Source: VAZQ01 sp963702695 (lineage in GTDB: Bacteria > Pseudomonadota > Alphaproteobacteria > Rhizobiales > Xanthobacteraceae). Taken from it: a stretch of DNA of 64,000 nt. The DNA is taken from assembly GCA_963702695.1 (NCBI GenBank), contig CAVPDS010000010.1, positions 186,001 through 250,000 on the forward strand, in the 5' to 3' direction. The notes beneath the pieces are model-generated. The model did not search any database, was not told where the DNA came from, and saw nothing but the letters and a program-made list of their open reading frames with translations. Below are positions 43,557 through 53,324 of this stretch, one piece after another; within the stretch, counting starts at the first letter, position 1, and each line of letters opens with the position of its first letter. The position numbers and the translations under genes are program-made.

Positions 43557-44408
43557 TCACGCCCCGGGGCAGGTCGCGGTGACGCCGCCGTCAACCGTGA
43601 GTTCGATCCCGGTGATGTAGGAGGCCTCGTCCGAGGCGAGGAACAGGCACGCGTAGGCGACTTCCCAAGCCGTGCCGGTGCGGCCGAGCGGCACCGTCGC
43701 ATTGCGGGCGGCGGCGTAGTCTTCCGCGTTCTTGAAGCCCTTGAGTTCGTAGCTGCGCTTGCCGCCGATCTGACGGCGCACGAATGGCGTGTCGATGTAG
43801 CCCGGCAGTACGCAATTGGCACGAATGCCGTCGCGCGCATGTTGTACGGCGATGTTCTTCGTGAATGCGTTCACCCCGCCCTTCGCCGCCGAATAGACCG
43901 CGGTCGGAACGCCGAGATGGCGGATCGCCGAGATCGACGAGATGTTCACGATCGAACCGCCGCGCTGGCGCTGCATCACCGGCACCACGGCGTGGCAGCT
44001 CAGCATCACCGAAGTGAGATTGCGCGCCAAGGTCTCGTTCCAGTCGGCGAGCGTGATCGTCGACAACGCCCGTCCCGTGCCCTGGCCGCCGACATTGTTG
44101 TGCAGGACGTTGATGCGCCCGAAGCGGTCGTGGCAAGCCTTTACCAAGCCATTGACGGCGTCCTCCTGCGTGACATCGGCCGCGAAGGCCGCGGCGTCGC
44201 CGCCCTCCGAGCGGATGATCGCGGCCGTTTCCTCCGCGGCCTCCAGCCGACGATCGACACAGAACACCTTGGCGCCCTCGCGCGCGTAAAGCACCGCCGC
44301 AGCCTTGCCGTTGCCCCAGCCCGGACCAATCGCTCCGGCGCCGAGGACGAGGGCAACCTTGCCGGCCACGCGGCCACCGCTGCGGTGCTCGCCGTCCTTC
44401 GGGGCCAC
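43557..44408 (-). CDS. SDR family oxidoreductase
   Basis: 283 residues. Cofactor motif VLGAGAIGPGWGNGKAAAV (longer G-rich loop than TGxxxGIG), VDRR favouring NADP or NAD at the beta-2 end, NNVGGQGTGR, catalytic Ser in IVNISSISA and YSAAKGGVNAF with intact Tyr and Lys. C-terminal GIELTVDGGVTAT is standard. A GTG at 44408, one base after the upstream receptor stop, is the likeliest start; an ATG at 44459 or 44531 would lie inside that gene. Confidence 0.87.
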   Translation of the reverse strand: MAPKDGEHRSGGRVAGKVALVLGAGAIGPGWGNGKAAAVLYAREGAKVFCVDRRLEAAEETAAIIRSEGGDAAAFAADVTQEDAVNGLVKACHDRFGRINVLHNNVGGQGTGRALSTITLADWNETLARNLTSVMLSCHAVVPVMQRQRGGSIVNISSISAIRHLGVPTAVYSAAKGGVNAFTKNIAVQHARDGIRANCVLPGYIDTPFVRRQIGGKRSYELKGFKNAEDYAAARNATVPLGRTGTAWEVAYACLFLASDEASYITGIELTVDGGVTATCPGA

Positions 44409-44409
44409 G

Positions 44410-45435
44410 TCAGTTGCGTCCGACCTTGGCGCGTTCGACCACCTCGCGCGGCGAGGCATAAAGCCGTCGCAGCAGGCCCTCGATCTCCTGGCCGGTGGTG
44501 GGGCCGACCTCGAATTTGACTTTCTCGGCATCGGCGCGGAAAGCCGGGTCCTTCATGGTCGCGTCGAAGGCGGCACGCAGATAGGCGACGCGATCGGTGG
44601 CAACCCCCGGCGGCCCCATGAACGGCCGCGCGAACTTCAGCGGCGCGAAGATCAACTCCAGGGCCTGCCGGTCCGCCGGTGTCTTCGCGTAGTCGAGTAC
44701 GAGCGGCACATCGGGATGCTCGGGATGTTTCTCGACCGCAAGCTGCACAAGGGGGATCATCTTGCCGTCCCTGATCCAGTCGCCGTGCAGCGAAAGCACC
44801 GACGACCAATAGATGCCGCAGATGCCTTGCAGTTCGCCACGCTCGATCGCAAGAAAGATCGGCGCCGCGCCGGGATAGCCGGAGACGAGCTTGAGTTTCG
44901 TCCCCACCAGCGCGTTCAAAATCTTGGGAAAGAGATTGCTGTCGGCGCCTGTGCCGGTGCCGCCAACCGTGAACTCGGTCTTGAGCGCATCTTCGAAGCG
45001 CTTGATTGGCGCGGTGTGCCAGGCCTGGCAGCTGGAGACTTCGGCATTGATGCTGCCGACCCAGGAGAACTCCGTCGCCTTGAAGGTCGCGGCAGCATTG
45101 TCATAGAGCGGCTCGAACGCTACGCCAGACCCGATGGTTCCGATGACGGTGCCGTCTTTCGGCGCAACGTTGAACACATAGTTTGCGGCCTTGAGCGAGC
45201 CGGCGCCGGGCATGTTCTGCACCACCACCGAAGCGCCGTTGAGATGGCGGCCCCAATGCCGCGCCAGCATCCGGGCATAGGCGTCGTAGCCGCCGCCGAC
45301 TTCGAACCCGACGATGATGTTCACTTGGCGGCCGGCGTAGAACGCCTCCGGCGTTTGCGCGGAGGCCGGAAGGCTGACGAAGGACAACGACGCGACGGCC
45401 GCCGCAAGGATCCGCCCGATCGAAACTCGCTTCAT
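44410..45435 (-). CDS. Bug/TctC-like periplasmic receptor
   Basis: 341 residues: signal (LPASAQTP), FYAGRQVNIIVGFEVGGGYDAYARMLARHWGRHL, GASVVVQNMPGAGSLKAANYVFN, APKDGTVIGTIGSG and ARPFMGPPGVATDRVAYLRAAFD. GGAG eight bases before ATG 45435. It is in the operon with SDR, bicupins and HyuAB and would deliver or sense their substrate. Confidence 0.88.
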   Translation of the reverse strand: MKRVSIGRILAAAVASLSFVSLPASAQTPEAFYAGRQVNIIVGFEVGGGYDAYARMLARHWGRHLNGASVVVQNMPGAGSLKAANYVFNVAPKDGTVIGTIGSGVAFEPLYDNAAATFKATEFSWVGSINAEVSSCQAWHTAPIKRFEDALKTEFTVGGTGTGADSNLFPKILNALVGTKLKLVSGYPGAAPIFLAIERGELQGICGIYWSSVLSLHGDWIRDGKMIPLVQLAVEKHPEHPDVPLVLDYAKTPADRQALELIFAPLKFARPFMGPPGVATDRVAYLRAAFDATMKDPAFRADAEKVKFEVGPTTGQEIEGLLRRLYASPREVVERAKVGRN

Positions 45436-45485
45436 GACCAATTCTCCTTGCATCTTTCAACGCGAAATCGTTGCAATTCATTTGC

Positions 45486-46502
45486 TCAACAACTCATGCG
45501 CGGTGCAACTCCGTTCTTCGCGATCGCGTCCATCCACAATGCGTGAATGCGCGGGTCCTGATCGGCATAGGCAATCTCGGCGCTGCCGGAGGCGTACACC
45601 GTTTTGTCGCCATAAGCGGCGCGGCGGCTGCGGAACATGGGATAATGCCGGCTGCCGAGTTGCACATCGAGGACGCGCGCGACGGTCGCGCCGGAATTGA
45701 AGTGCTGATGGAATTCCATGCCAGGTGCTGCGGTGACCACGCCCAGGCGCCAGTCGGTGCGCGCAAAGTCCTGCGCGCCTTCTTCCCACGCCAGCGTATA
45801 GCCTTCCCCGGAAACGCCGAAGAGGTGCGAGCCCTGCATCTGACGCGAAGCCTGGCCGTAGGTGCCGGCCGGAAGCTCGGCGATGTCCGCGCCGATCGCG
45901 ACGTCCGCGAGTGGCAGCGGATGCGAGCGCAGATGGTTGGCGGCCGACACGCGATCGAGCGCAAGTGCGCCCGCATCGGAGACGAGTTGGCAGGCGCGCT
46001 CGGGAAAGGGCAGGGGGGTGTCGAAGATGAAACGCTCGTTGCGGTAGAGGCTCAGCAGATAACGGAGGTCGTTGACGGCGGCGAAGCGTGCAGGCCCGGT
46101 CCCAATGTTGCGGTGACGGTAGCGCGCATTCATCGGCAGCGCGAAGACGCTTCGCGGGCCCCATTCCATGTTGCTTGTCTGGCCGTTGGGAAGGTCCACC
46201 TCGGTCACGCCGCGGCCGTCGATCACAAAACAGAGTTCTTCATATAGGTGCCGCTGCGGCGCCGGGCGCGCACCCACGGCAAGCTCAATCAGGAAAACCG
46301 TCAGGAAATCGCAACGGCCATCAAGATGGCAGATTGCGCCGTTGACGCCGAACCGCGCCCACGGCCTGGTCTCGACGGCGAACAGATCAATCGTTCGCGC
46401 GGCGTGGATGGGGATGCCTTCGCCCTTCGCCCAATCCTCGTAAGGATCGACCAGATATTTGCCGGCGGGAGCCGCGGGTGCTGGGGCTGCGGCGTTCGTC
46501 AT
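45486..46502 (-). CDS. Bicupin protein (DQDPRIH family), copy 1
   Basis: 338 residues with two cupin domains. The first is around DFLTVFLIELAVGARPAPQRHLYEELCFVIDGRG and the second around GTYGQASRQMQGSHLFGVSGEGYTLAWEEG. In the second, the usual metal His pattern is partly replaced. The C-terminus carries YADQDPRIHALWMDAIAKNG, shared with the three paralogues at 46502, 54415 and 55521. ATG 46502 overlaps the preceding stop (TGATG). These are likely metal-dependent oxygenases or isomerases; the reaction is unknown. Confidence 0.83.
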   Translation of the reverse strand: MTNAAAPAPAAPAGKYLVDPYEDWAKGEGIPIHAARTIDLFAVETRPWARFGVNGAICHLDGRCDFLTVFLIELAVGARPAPQRHLYEELCFVIDGRGVTEVDLPNGQTSNMEWGPRSVFALPMNARYRHRNIGTGPARFAAVNDLRYLLSLYRNERFIFDTPLPFPERACQLVSDAGALALDRVSAANHLRSHPLPLADVAIGADIAELPAGTYGQASRQMQGSHLFGVSGEGYTLAWEEGAQDFARTDWRLGVVTAAPGMEFHQHFNSGATVARVLDVQLGSRHYPMFRSRRAAYGDKTVYASGSAEIAYADQDPRIHALWMDAIAKNGVAPRMSC

Positions 46503-47614
46503 CACGCGCTCTTTTTCACGAAGGGAGCTTCATCGATGAACTTGCCCATGCCTGACTTGACGCCGTATTTGGCGATCTCGTCGAGCCAGATCTGATGAAT
46601 GCGCGGGTCTTGATCCTCATATTCGATCTGTGCGCCGCCAAGCTTGATGTCGCGGTCGACGCCAACGTCCCAGATCTCGCGCTTCATCTTCATCAGCGGA
46701 TAGCGCACCGAGCCGATCTGCAGCGCGAGATAACGCGAAGGATGGTTGGCGATGTTGAAATGCTGGTGGAACATGGAATCCGGTGGACAATAAACGCAGC
46801 CATGCTCCCAATCGACCCGCACAAAATCCTGGTCGCGGTCATGCCAGAGCAGCGAATAGCCCTTGCCGGTGACCGCGAACACGCTCACCCCGTCGAAATG
46901 GCGGTGGCCTTTCTTGTAGGTGCCGACCGGCATCTCGGAGGAATGCGCGCCGATCGTGCTGTCCGCAAGCATGAAACGCAGCATCGAGCCGCCGGCGCCG
47001 CGCTCCGCCCAGGCCTTGAGTTCGAAGCCCGAAAGATCGGAGACGAAATTGGTTTCCCACTGGTGTCGGCCGGGCCGTACCGCAATGAACTCACCATCGC
47101 CGGCGAAGTAATTCTGTCCCCCGCTGCGCTCCGGAAAATCGATCGGGCAATCGAAGATCAGCGCCTCGCTGCGGAACCGGTTCATGGTGAACACCATGTT
47201 GTTCGCCGAGGCGAAGCGCGCGGGCTCGCGGCCGGACACATTGAAGTGCTGGTGCAGCGCGTTGAGCGGGATCGAGAATAGGCTTTTCGGTCCCCATTCG
47301 AAGCTGTGTTTGCGGCCGTCCTGCGTGGTCACGGTGGTCGAGCCGTGACCGGAGATCACGTAGATGACCTCCTCGTAGATGTGGCGCAGCGGCAGCGACT
47401 TGCCGCCAGGCGGCAGCTCGAATGCGAATATCGTGAGGAAATCATCGCGCCCTTTGAGGTGGCAGAAGGCGCCGTGCATCCCGTAGCGGTCCCACGGCGC
47501 GACCGGTACCTTGCGGATGTCGATGCCGAAATCCTCGACGACCGGCACGCCCTGGCGCTGTGTCCATTCGAGGTAGGGATCGCTGAGGAGTTTCTGGTCT
47601 GCAGCATCAGTCAT
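46502..47614 (-). CDS. Bicupin protein (DQDPRIH family), copy 2
   Basis: 370 residues. Cupin 1: LPLRHIYEEVIYVISGHGSTTV and FEWGPKSLFSIPLNALHQHFN. Cupin 2: GTYKKGHRHFDGVSVFAVTGKGYSLLWHD, with a complete H-x-H, and CPPDSMFHQHFN. C-terminus YEDQDPRIHQIWLDEIAKYG followed by GMGKFIDE. The ATG at 47614 begins MTDAADQKLLSDPYLEW; the longer frame to 47941 is inside the HyuB gene. It is most similar to the copy at 55521-56633. Confidence 0.85.
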   Translation of the reverse strand: MTDAADQKLLSDPYLEWTQRQGVPVVEDFGIDIRKVPVAPWDRYGMHGAFCHLKGRDDFLTIFAFELPPGGKSLPLRHIYEEVIYVISGHGSTTVTTQDGRKHSFEWGPKSLFSIPLNALHQHFNVSGREPARFASANNMVFTMNRFRSEALIFDCPIDFPERSGGQNYFAGDGEFIAVRPGRHQWETNFVSDLSGFELKAWAERGAGGSMLRFMLADSTIGAHSSEMPVGTYKKGHRHFDGVSVFAVTGKGYSLLWHDRDQDFVRVDWEHGCVYCPPDSMFHQHFNIANHPSRYLALQIGSVRYPLMKMKREIWDVGVDRDIKLGGAQIEYEDQDPRIHQIWLDEIAKYGVKSGMGKFIDEAPFVKKSA

Positions 47615-47667
47615 TATGCGATGCCCTCTGCATTCACACTCGTTCGAGCCTACACCAGGATTGGGCG

Positions 47668-49413
47668 TTATAGTCGGCGCGCTTTGGTCGCAGCCTGGTC
47701 GACCGCCCACTCCCCGTTCCGCCGCACAACGACCACGCCGAACTCGCTCGCCGCCTTCTCCGGGGAGACGTAGCCCTCGTGCACGTCGCGCAGCACCCGT
47801 GCTGGATCGCGTGCGAACGGGTCGCCGTAGCCGCCACCACCCGGCGTTTCGAGGCGGAAAATATCGGCGGCCCTGAGCGGAAAGTCGGAGTAGCGCGACG
47901 GCAGCACCTTGGCGTGGTCCGTTCCCGGATTGATCGTGCATTTACCCGCGCCGCCGCGCTTGCCGCCGCGCACGCCCTGTGGTGGCACGGCGTGCTTGGT
48001 CGAGCGCAGCGTGAAGCGGGCTTCGGCGAGATTGACGTATTCGCGCACGAAGCCAAGCCCGCCGCGGAATTCGCCAGGACCGCCGGAATCCTTGATCAGT
48101 TCGAGGCGTTGCACGCGCGTCGCGAATTCGCTCTCGATGATCTCAATCGGCGCGATGCGCGCGTTGCTCTGGTTCGAACAAGCGCCTGAGAGGCCGTCGC
48201 GCCCGGAACGGCCGCCGGTGCCGCCGCCCAGAATTTCGTAGTGCACGTAGCCCTTGCCGGAGCGCGTGGCACGGCCGCCGATGATGATCGAGCGGCTCGA
48301 CGAGCCGTCGCCGCGGCCCTTCTTGGCGAGGCTGCTGAGCGCTTCAAGCGTTGCCTCGACGATGGCGTGGATGGTCGGGTTGTAAGTATTCAGCGGCGCC
48401 GGGAAGCGCGGATTGACGACGCTGCCTTCGCGCAGATTCACCTCGGCGACCTTGAGGAGCCCGCTGTTGATGTGGATGGAATTGTCGGTCAGCGTGATCA
48501 GGCAATAGACCAGTGACGCCTGCACCAGTGCCGGCCGTACATTGGCCGGCCCACGCGCCTGATCGGCCGACTGGGAAAGATCAAAAATGATGCGGTCGCC
48601 GCGCTTCTCCACCGCCACGTGGATGCGGATCGGCCTGTCGAGATCGATGCCGTCGTTGTCGACAAAGCGCTCAGCCTCGAAGCGCCCGTCCGCCCATTCC
48701 GCGATCAGCGAGCGCATGGCGCTTTCGGACATGGTCATGAGCTGGTCGAGGCAGGAGAGCACGCGGTTCTCGCCGTATTTGGCGATCAGCTCCTGCACGC
48801 GCGCTTCGCCCAGCCGGTCGGCGCCGAGCTGGCCGCGGATGTCGCCCAGTACCAGCTCCGGCGTGCGGCTGTTGGCGGCGAGAATGCGCTCGATCTCGGT
48901 GTTCACCTCATAGGCGCGCTGATAGCGCACCGCCGGAAGGTGAATGCCTTCTGCAAAAATCTCTCGGGCCATCGCCCAGCAGCTTCCCGGCACCGGACCG
49001 CCGATGTCGCTCTTGTGCGCCAGCGTGCCGCAGAAGCCGATGTGCCGCCCGTTAGCGAAGATCGGCGTGATCACCGCCATGTCGGGCGCATGCGGGCTGC
49101 CGCCTTCGTAGGGATGATTGATCAGAAACGCGTCGCCTTCCTCGAGACTGCCGCGGTAGGCGTCGAGCACCGCGCGACAGCAGACCGGAAATGAGCCGAT
49201 GTGCAGAGGCAGTACAACGTGCTGCGCCACCACATCGCCGTCAGCATTCATGATCGCGCAGGAAGCGTCCTGCGATTCGCGGATGATGGTGGAGTAGCCG
49301 GTGCGGAAAAGCGCGTTCTGCATCTCCTGCACGATGCCGACCATCGAAGCCTTGACGACCTGGAAGGTCACCGGATCGACGGTTTCGGTGGCGGTCTGCG
49401 CGTGCACGTTCAT
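47668..49413 (-). CDS. hyuB: Hydantoinase B / oxoprolinase family protein
   Basis: 581 residues. DPVTFQVVKASMVGIVQEMQNALFRTGYSTIIRE is the canonical HyuB start. HIGSFPVCCRAVLDAYRGSLEEGDAFLINHPYEGGSHAPD-type, LVLGDIRGQLGADRLGE and GGAGKCTINPG-like stretches follow. With HyuA it makes an ATP-dependent hydantoinase, oxoprolinase or related carboxylase complex; the specificity cannot be told. Its ATG overlaps the HyuA stop (ATGA). Confidence 0.9.
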   Translation of the reverse strand: MNVHAQTATETVDPVTFQVVKASMVGIVQEMQNALFRTGYSTIIRESQDASCAIMNADGDVVAQHVVLPLHIGSFPVCCRAVLDAYRGSLEEGDAFLINHPYEGGSPHAPDMAVITPIFANGRHIGFCGTLAHKSDIGGPVPGSCWAMAREIFAEGIHLPAVRYQRAYEVNTEIERILAANSRTPELVLGDIRGQLGADRLGEARVQELIAKYGENRVLSCLDQLMTMSESAMRSLIAEWADGRFEAERFVDNDGIDLDRPIRIHVAVEKRGDRIIFDLSQSADQARGPANVRPALVQASLVYCLITLTDNSIHINSGLLKVAEVNLREGSVVNPRFPAPLNTYNPTIHAIVEATLEALSSLAKKGRGDGSSSRSIIIGGRATRSGKGYVHYEILGGGTGGRSGRDGLSGACSNQSNARIAPIEIIESEFATRVQRLELIKDSGGPGEFRGGLGFVREYVNLAEARFTLRSTKHAVPPQGVRGGKRGGAGKCTINPGTDHAKVLPSRYSDFPLRAADIFRLETPGGGGYGDPFARDPARVLRDVHEGYVSPEKAASEFGVVVVRRNGEWAVDQAATKARRL

Positions 49414-51476
49414 GGGCGACCCTCGGCCACGATGATGTTCTTCCACTCGTCGACGCGCGCCACGTGCCCGGGCGGGATGACGAGGGTCGCATCGAGCTGT
49501 TCGACGATGGCGGGACCGGCGATCGAGAGTCCGACGTCGAGCCGCTCGCGCTGATAGACCTTTGTCTGCAACGTCTCGCCGGCAAAATGCGCGGCGCGGG
49601 TCTCGCGATAGGCGTCCTCCAGCGTTGCGCCGGAAAACGCGAACTTAGGCATTTCGACTTCGGGCACGCGGCCGATCCCGGTGACGCGGTAGGTCACCAC
49701 CTCGACGAGTTCATCCGGCGCGTTGTGGCCGAACAGGCGCTTGTGCGTCTCGTCGAATGCCGCGCGAACCGCGTCGAGGTTGGCGCGGTCGAGCGCACCC
49801 GGAGGCAACGGGATCGTCAGTTCATAGCCCTGGCCGGCGTAACGCATGTCGAGCGCGTATTCGAGCGATACCTGATCGTCGTGAAATCCTTCGTCGGCAA
49901 GCTCTTGCGCCGCCTGCTCGGAGAGCGAGCCCAGCAGGCGATTGGCGTCCTCGGGATCGAGCTCGTTGATCGGCGTCAGCCGGGAGGCGGCGTAATCGTG
50001 CTTTACGTCCGCCTGCAGGAGGCCGATGGCCGAATTCACCCCGGGATAGAGCGGCACGATGACGCCCTTCATGCCGAGGTTCTGCGCCATCTGCGAGGAA
50101 TGCAGTGGCCCGGCCCCGCCGAACGCAACCAGCATGAATTCGCGCAAATCGTAACCGCGCATGGTGGAGATCGCCTTGATCGCTTCCTCCATCTTCACGT
50201 TGATGATGCGCACGATCCCTTCTGCCGCATCGAGCGCCGGAAGCCCGAGCGGCTTCGCGACATGCTCCTCGACCGCGCGCATGGCTTTGTCTTTCGCCAG
50301 CACCATGCGGCCGCCGAGAAAATTGGTCTCCGCGAAATAGCCGAGCACCATATTGGCGTCAGTCACGGTCGGAAGCTCGCCACCCTTGTTGTAGCAGGCG
50401 GGGCCGGGCACCGCGCCGGCGCTCTGCGGGCCGACTTCGAGCTGGCCGAGCCGGTCGACGCGCGCGATCGTGCCGCCGCCCGCCGACACCGTGTTGATGT
50501 CCATCATCGGCAGCGCGATCACGCGGCCGTCGACATGGATGCGGTTGCTGAAGGACGCCTGCGCGTCCTTGATCAGGGCGACATCGCAGGAGGTCCCCCC
50601 CATGTCAAAGGTGATGAGATTGCCATGGCCGGTGACGCGGGCGAGGTTCGCTCCCGCGGTCGCGCCGCCGGCGGGACCTGAGAGCACGGTTGCGACCGCT
50701 TTCTTCGCACTCGTCTCGAAGGTCGCAGTGCCGCCGTTCGACTGCATGATGTAACGCTTGCGGGTCGTTATTCCGGCGCGGGCAAGGCGCGTGCCGAGAT
50801 GGTGGATGTAGCGTTCGAGGATCGGCTGCAGGTAGGCATTGATGACGGTGGTCGAAAGCCGGAAATATTCACGGATCTGCGGCAGAACGTCTGACGAAAG
50901 CGAGATGCTCACGCCCGGCATTTCCTCGGCCAGGACTTTCCGGACCTTCTGCTCATGCTGCGGGTGAAGGAATGAAAACAGGAGACAGACCGCGATAGAA
51001 TCAATGTTCTTGCCGGCAAGCTCGCGCAAAGTCGCGCGCAGCGTATCTTCGTCGAGCGGCGTGACGACGTTCCCCTGGAAATCAACGCGTTCGCGCACCT
51101 CGCCGGTGCGGCTCTGCGGCACCAGCAGCGCGGGCTTCTCGTAGTTCATGTTGAAGATCGCGGCGCCGTACGGGATCGATTGCTCCTGGATCTCGTAGAT
51201 GCCGCGAAAGCCTTCCGTCACCAGGAGGCCGGTACGCGCGCCCTTGCCTTCGAGCAGCGCGTTGGTTCCGACGGTGGTGCCGTGACAGAAATATTCGATA
51301 TCGCCGGGGGCGACGCCCTTCTCCAGCAGCGCTTCGACGCCCTTGATGATTGCTTCCGATGGGTCGTTCGGCGTGGAGGGGAGCTTGAAGATCGTGATCT
51401 CGCAGGCATCCTCGTCGTAATACACGACGTCCGTGAAGGTGCCGCCGGTGTCGACCGTGATCCGATATCTGCTCAT
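49410..51476 (-). CDS. hyuA: Hydantoinase A / oxoprolinase family protein
   Basis: 688 residues. MSRYRITVDTGGTFTDVVYY is the acetate-kinase-like nucleotide-binding start. HGTTVGTNALLEGKGARTGLLVTEGF, TFDMGGTSCDVALIKD, VSAGGGTIARVD and AFGGAGPLHSSQMAQNLG are all typical of HyuA/N-methylhydantoinase A. The alternative GTG at 51497 would add seven residues. It is the first gene of the minus-strand operon, divergent from the UbiD operon over a 150-base intergenic region (51477-51626) that should hold both promoters. Confidence 0.91.
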   Translation of the reverse strand: MSRYRITVDTGGTFTDVVYYDEDACEITIFKLPSTPNDPSEAIIKGVEALLEKGVAPGDIEYFCHGTTVGTNALLEGKGARTGLLVTEGFRGIYEIQEQSIPYGAAIFNMNYEKPALLVPQSRTGEVRERVDFQGNVVTPLDEDTLRATLRELAGKNIDSIAVCLLFSFLHPQHEQKVRKVLAEEMPGVSISLSSDVLPQIREYFRLSTTVINAYLQPILERYIHHLGTRLARAGITTRKRYIMQSNGGTATFETSAKKAVATVLSGPAGGATAGANLARVTGHGNLITFDMGGTSCDVALIKDAQASFSNRIHVDGRVIALPMMDINTVSAGGGTIARVDRLGQLEVGPQSAGAVPGPACYNKGGELPTVTDANMVLGYFAETNFLGGRMVLAKDKAMRAVEEHVAKPLGLPALDAAEGIVRIINVKMEEAIKAISTMRGYDLREFMLVAFGGAGPLHSSQMAQNLGMKGVIVPLYPGVNSAIGLLQADVKHDYAASRLTPINELDPEDANRLLGSLSEQAAQELADEGFHDDQVSLEYALDMRYAGQGYELTIPLPPGALDRANLDAVRAAFDETHKRLFGHNAPDELVEVVTYRVTGIGRVPEVEMPKFAFSGATLEDAYRETRAAHFAGETLQTKVYQRERLDVGLSIAGPAIVEQLDATLVIPPGHVARVDEWKNIIVAEGRP

Positions 51477-51626
51477 GGCGATTTCAGCGCCCGACACGCG
51501 TTCCCGTCATCGCCGCGGAGCGTTGCGCTTCCGCTCGCAAAAGGCAAAAGTGCGCATCGCGTTCGCTCCAATCGCTTGGTGCCGGTGCGCCCCGCTGACG
51601 GGTGATGAAAAGGACTGAGAGGAACC

Positions 51627-53231
51627 ATGGGATCGTATTGGCACACGCTCGGCGAATATGTCGAGGCCCTCGACAAGGCCGGAAAGCTCGTCCGGGTGAC
51701 GATGCCGATCAACAAGGATACCGAGCTGCATCCGCTCGTGCGGCTGCAGTTCCGCGGTCTGCCGGAGGCGCAGCGCAAAGCCTTTCTGTTCGAGAACGTC
51801 GTCGACGGCAAGGGCCGCAAATACGACATTCCGGTGCTGGTGGGGGCACTCGCCGGGTCCGCGGAAATTTACGCGATGGGCATGCGCTGCGATCTCACCG
51901 ACATCGAAAATGTCTGGAAACGCGCCCTGTCCAACCAGATCGCCCCGGTGCAGGTGGAGAAGGGGGCATGCCAGGACGTCGTTATCACGGGCGACGAACT
52001 GCGCCGCGCCGGCTGCGGTCTTGGCCGGCTGCCAATCCCGATCTCGACGCCGGGCTTTGACAACGCGCCCTATACCAGCGCCGGCCATTGGGTCACCAAG
52101 GACCCGGAGACCGGGATGCATAATCTCGGCAACTACCGCGGGATGGTGAAAGCCGAGGACCGCATTGGCGTCCTGCTCGGCCGGCTCAACTGGGGCATGC
52201 GCTACCACATCGACCGCTGGCGCGACTTGCGCGGAGCCAAGCAGGTGCCGGCCGCCATCGTGCTCGGCGCACCGCCGCACGTCACCTACGCCGCCGTGAC
52301 GCGTATTCCGAACGATATGTGCGAATACGACGTTGCGGGCGGCCTGGTCGGCAGCCCGGTCGAGGTCGTGCGCGGCGTGACCCAGGATCTGCTCGTGCCC
52401 GCGGAGGCCGAGATCGTGATCGAGGGCACCGTGCCGACCGACGTGATCGAGATGGAAGGGGCGTTTGGAGAATTCCCCGGCTACATGGCGCAGCGCGACT
52501 ACGCGTTCTTCATGGACGTGACCGCGATCACGATGCGCAAGAAGCCGATCTTCATCTCGATCCTCTCCCAGATGCCGCCGAGCGAAAGCAGCAAGATGCG
52601 CAACATCGGCCGCGCCGCCGCCGGCATCCGGCTCTTGCGCGCCGCCGGCCTCGATAACGTGATCGCGGTCGAATATCTCGAATGCGCGGGCTCCAACGCG
52701 GTCGCGGTGGTGAAGCTCAAGAAACGCGATCCTGACGACGGCAAGAAGGCGCTGCGGCTCCTCGCCGAGAAATTCATGGGCAAGATGCTGGTCGCGGTCG
52801 ACGAGGACATCGACATCAAGGATGCGGAGAACGTGATATGGGCGATCGCCTACCGCTCGCAGCCTTTTCGCGATACCGAAGTGGTCGAAGCGCCGCCGTT
52901 CACGCTCGACCCAGCGGCCGTGCCGCCGGGCGCGTCGCGTGGGCTGGTGACCCGCGACAAGCCGCCCCGCTCGACGGCGCTCCTCATCGACGCCACCATG
53001 CCGTGGGCCTATCCGCCCCTGTCGCTGCCGAAGCGCGAATTCATGGAGCGTGCAATCGAGATCTGGCAGGGACTGCAGATGCCGCCGCTGAATCTGAAGG
53101 CGCCGTGGTGGGGCTACTCGCTCGGCCATTGGACCGAGGAAGAGGAGAAGGAAGCCGAACTCGCGGTCCAGGGGCGGCACTACGAAACCGGAGAGAAGCA
53201 GAAACAGGGCCGCAAGCGCTTCGGGGAGTGA
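51627..53231 (+). CDS. UbiD family decarboxylase
   Basis: 534 residues. MPINKDTELHPLVRLQFRG start, NLGNYRGMVKAEDRIG, EMEGAFGEFPGYMAQRDYA with the E-x-x-F-G-E pair, ILSQMPPSESSKMRNIG and MLVAVDEDIDIKDAENVIWA mark a prenyl-FMN-dependent decarboxylase. GAGGAACC precedes the ATG. It is a homologue of 25446-27116. Both lack a nearby UbiX. Here it leads an operon with a Bug receptor and two bicupins. Confidence 0.91.
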   Translation: MGSYWHTLGEYVEALDKAGKLVRVTMPINKDTELHPLVRLQFRGLPEAQRKAFLFENVVDGKGRKYDIPVLVGALAGSAEIYAMGMRCDLTDIENVWKRALSNQIAPVQVEKGACQDVVITGDELRRAGCGLGRLPIPISTPGFDNAPYTSAGHWVTKDPETGMHNLGNYRGMVKAEDRIGVLLGRLNWGMRYHIDRWRDLRGAKQVPAAIVLGAPPHVTYAAVTRIPNDMCEYDVAGGLVGSPVEVVRGVTQDLLVPAEAEIVIEGTVPTDVIEMEGAFGEFPGYMAQRDYAFFMDVTAITMRKKPIFISILSQMPPSESSKMRNIGRAAAGIRLLRAAGLDNVIAVEYLECAGSNAVAVVKLKKRDPDDGKKALRLLAEKFMGKMLVAVDEDIDIKDAENVIWAIAYRSQPFRDTEVVEAPPFTLDPAAVPPGASRGLVTRDKPPRSTALLIDATMPWAYPPLSLPKREFMERAIEIWQGLQMPPLNLKAPWWGYSLGHWTEEEEKEAELAVQGRHYETGEKQKQGRKRFGE

Positions 53232-53324
53232 GACTTCTCCTTCCGCCTGACTTACGGGAAGGTCCCGCAAACGTTCTCTTGAATTGCAGGTATGATACAG
53301 AGGAGGACAGGATCGGTTGGCATC

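Noticed and set aside
51507..53270. 587-codon minus-strand frame
   Set aside because: It is antisense to the UbiD gene and has no motifs.
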